This document shows positions 6,688 through 8,162 of a stretch of 8,162 bases of DNA, in pieces. Under the pieces are notes generated by a model that worked only from the letters and a program-made list of their open reading frames with translations, ran no database searches and was not told the DNA's origin. The position numbers and the translations under genes are program-made. Position 1 is the stretch's first letter. Each line of letters starts with the position of its first letter. This DNA is from Armatimonadota bacterium (GTDB taxonomy: Bacteria > Armatimonadota > Chthonomonadetes > Chthonomonadales > Chthonomonadaceae): the NCBI GenBank assembly GCA_026392135.1, contig JAPLCR010000367.1:1-8162 (forward strand). Direction: 5' to 3'.

Positions 6688-7563
6688 ATGACGAACTATG
6701 ACCGATACAACGATGGCAGCACTGCTGCACCACGCCTAAGAGTTCAACACTCACTCTGGTCGCTGGGTAAACTGCCCATGAACGCGGAGACGGAGTGGAC
6801 GCTCGACGAGAAGTTTTCGCGGGCGAAAGCCCATGGCTTCGAGGCAGTGGAGTGCTGGCTAAATGACGATAGCGAACGCGAGCACAAAGAGGCACTGGAT
6901 AGGCACGGCTTAGGGCTGATTTTGGGGCATCGTCCATTCAAGGTGGAGGATGTTCAGACGACGGTTGACCGCGCTCTTAGGCTGGGGGCGGACTTTGTTT
7001 TCGCGCAACCCGCCGACGCTTTCACTTCCGTCCAAGAGGTCGCCAAAATATGTAAAGAGGGGCGCAAAATCGCGAATGACGCGGGGCTTGCCTTTTTCGT
7101 GGAGACGCACCGCAACAACTTCACCGAGAACCTACCGCAAACTATCCAGCTGATTGACCTTGTTCCCGATATTCGCTTTACGGCGGATTTGTCGCACTTT
7201 GTGGTTGTCGGGGAGTTCTACGGGTGGGCAGACGAAGGCGCGACTGAACGTATGCTTCCGGTGTTGGCGCGTACTTCGCATATGCACGGGCGCATCTCCA
7301 ATGGAGAGCAGGTGCAGGTGGATGTCGCGGACGGCTCTACCGCCCCCGCTCGGTTCTTTGTACAGCTCTGGGCTACCGCTATGAAGCATTGGCTTGCGGG
7401 TGCTGGTGCGGGCGATAGTTTCCCCTTCGCTAGCGAGTTGGGACCCCCACGCTACGCTATCACACTGCCGGATGGTAAGGAGTTTAGCGATAGGTGGGAG
7501 CAGAGTCTCGTGATGAAGAGATTGGCGGAAGAGGCGTGGGGTATCGCGACGGCGGGAGGTTAA
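6688..7563 (+). CDS. Sugar phosphate isomerase/epimerase-like TIM-barrel protein
   Basis: The 291-residue protein fits the xylose-isomerase-like (AP endonuclease 2) TIM-barrel superfamily, whose members isomerise or epimerise sugars, inositols and hydroxy-acids or act as dehydratases using a divalent metal. Signs are the repeated strand/helix pattern with AKAHGFEAVECWL (46-58), LILGHRP (77-83) and acidic/His residues at strand ends: VETH (E139, H141), TADLSHF (D167, H170), SHMHGR (H198, H200) and ASELGPP (E250). E139, D167, one of H198/H200, and E250 are the probable metal site. There is no signal peptide, so it is probably cytoplasmic. The first 18 residues are polar and may be disordered; the start is supported by GGGAG six bases upstream. 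The next gene, a cupin, begins 15 bases after the stop codon, suggesting one operon. Substrate cannot be assigned. The superfamily call is good, but a specific name would be guesswork. Confidence 0.85.
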   Translation: MTNYDRYNDGSTAAPRLRVQHSLWSLGKLPMNAETEWTLDEKFSRAKAHGFEAVECWLNDDSEREHKEALDRHGLGLILGHRPFKVEDVQTTVDRALRLGADFVFAQPADAFTSVQEVAKICKEGRKIANDAGLAFFVETHRNNFTENLPQTIQLIDLVPDIRFTADLSHFVVVGEFYGWADEGATERMLPVLARTSHMHGRISNGEQVQVDVADGSTAPARFFVQLWATAMKHWLAGAGAGDSFPFASELGPPRYAITLPDGKEFSDRWEQSLVMKRLAEEAWGIATAGG

Positions 7564-7578
7564 GGAAGAGAGATCGCC

Positions 7579-7941
7579 ATGCTGACGAAGGTGAATATCA
7601 CTGAGAAACTACGCTTGTTCGATGACCACTTCAACCCTAAAATTGTGGGTGAAGTAGCCGACTGTCTGGTCAAGCTTGTCAAGTTTCAAGGGGAGTTTGT
7701 TTGGCACTCCCACGAAATGGAAGATGAGATGTTTCTGGTACTTCGAGGACGGTTCGTGATGCAGCTGAGGGAGGGTGATGTTTGTTTAGAGGAGGGGGAG
7801 TTCCTGATAGTTCCTAGAGGGGTAGAACACAGACCGGTTGCAGTTGAAGAGGTCTCCCTCTTACTCATTGAGCCCAAGAGTACCTTGAACACAGGTAATG
7901 TGATTAATGAGAAAACGGTCTCTGAACTACAGAGTATTTAA
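7579..7941 (+). CDS. Small single-domain cupin protein
   Basis: This 120-residue protein is a single small beta-barrel cupin. Motif 1 is complete: H43-x-H45-x4-E50-x6-G57 in WHSHEMEDEMFLVLRG. Motif 2 reads G73-x5-P79-x-G81-x2-H84, with the usual final Asn replaced by Ala (A88). H43, H45, E50 and H84 would bind one metal ion. The whole sequence has the look of the widespread small cupins annotated as mannose-6-phosphate-isomerase-like, including a C-terminal tail around LLIEPKSTLNTGNVINE. Such annotations rest on fold, and enzymatic activity is unproven for most. The start ATG has AAGGAAGAGAG just upstream, overlapping the stop of the isomerase-like gene, so the two are probably translated from one message. 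It may act in the same pathway, as a metal-dependent isomerase or binding protein; that is inference from position only. Confidence 0.9.
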   Translation: MLTKVNITEKLRLFDDHFNPKIVGEVADCLVKLVKFQGEFVWHSHEMEDEMFLVLRGRFVMQLREGDVCLEEGEFLIVPRGVEHRPVAVEEVSLLLIEPKSTLNTGNVINEKTVSELQSI

Positions 7942-8015
7942 GGGAGTGGTTTCTTTATTGTTTTCTACTGGTTCCGCTATTTAGGAACTCACCTTACGCA
8001 GAGCATCTGAACTAG

Positions 8016-8065
8016 CCCTCACCCTGTCCTAACGGACATCCCTCTCCCAATTCTGGGCGAGGGAG
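8016..8065 (+). repeat. Dispersed intergenic palindrome, copy 3
   Basis: CCCTCACCC (8016-8024) is followed by a mini-hairpin TGTCC-TAAC-GGACA (8025-8038) and then a larger stem, 8039-8049 with 8054-8064, loop ATTC, with one T-C mismatch. It shares the CCTCACCC lead with copy 2 and the CTCTCC/GGGCGAGG stem with copy 1. It lies about 75 bp after the cupin stop and has no T-run directly behind it. A weak 4-bp stem with five T (8086-8104) follows and may help stop transcription. Confidence 0.65.
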
Positions 8066-8162
8066 CCTGTCTGAAAGGTCTGTAGAGCGGACATTTCGCT
8101 TTTTGGAACCCAAAGCAGAGGAGAGACCCGGTAAACTGGTCGCCTTAGTTCCCCTTCGCCCA
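8066..8162. other. Repeat tail or gene edge cut by the window end
   Basis: No gene with a supported start is seen here. One plus-strand frame stays open from 8016 to the window end, and a minus-strand frame is also open from the edge down to about 8014. Neither has a ribosome binding site, and both read through the palindrome. The simplest view is that this is the continuation of the dispersed repeat. Confidence 0.35.

Overview
This 8.2-kb window is a gene-dense stretch of a bacterial chromosome. It carries six protein genes and no recognisable rRNA, tRNA, CRISPR array or transposase. The genes are of moderate GC content and the gaps between them are AT-richer. A bifunctional RibF and a MutS2 with a Smr tail identify a bacterium. 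The deep lineage cannot be read with certainty. The protein flavour and the dispersed CCCTCACCC/CTCTCC hairpins would fit a little-studied phylum such as Armatimonadota or Chloroflexota, but that is a low-confidence guess.

Layout, left to right. (1) An M20 metallopeptidase is on the minus strand (180-1574), with a TTG start, a good ribosome binding site and a hairpin terminator behind it. (2) A divergent intergenic region of about 250 bp leads to mutS2 on the plus strand (1824-4217), which ends at a clear stem-loop/T-tract terminator. (3) An unrecognised secreted protein is on the minus strand (4361-5353), convergent with mutS2. (4) A second divergent region (5354-5561) holds one promoter-like signal in each direction. 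(5) ribF (5562-6488, plus) makes FMN and FAD and has its own short terminator. (6) A 199-bp gap carries two 34-bp direct repeats around an inverted core, the most structured non-coding stretch here. (7) A sugar-isomerase-like TIM-barrel gene (6688-7563) and a small cupin gene (7579-7941) are 15 bp apart and are probably one operon. (8) The last 220 bp hold a dispersed palindromic repeat and its tail, which runs off the window.

The genes are mostly independent housekeeping or metabolic units: peptide turnover, DNA or ribosome maintenance, flavin cofactors and small-molecule isomerisation. Only the isomerase and cupin look functionally linked, by position. I found no convincing new defence or mobile system. 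The items most worth a second look are the repeat array at 6521-6628, the three copies of an intergenic palindrome, the degraded LDLRG motif in the MutS2 Smr domain, and the unassigned secreted protein.
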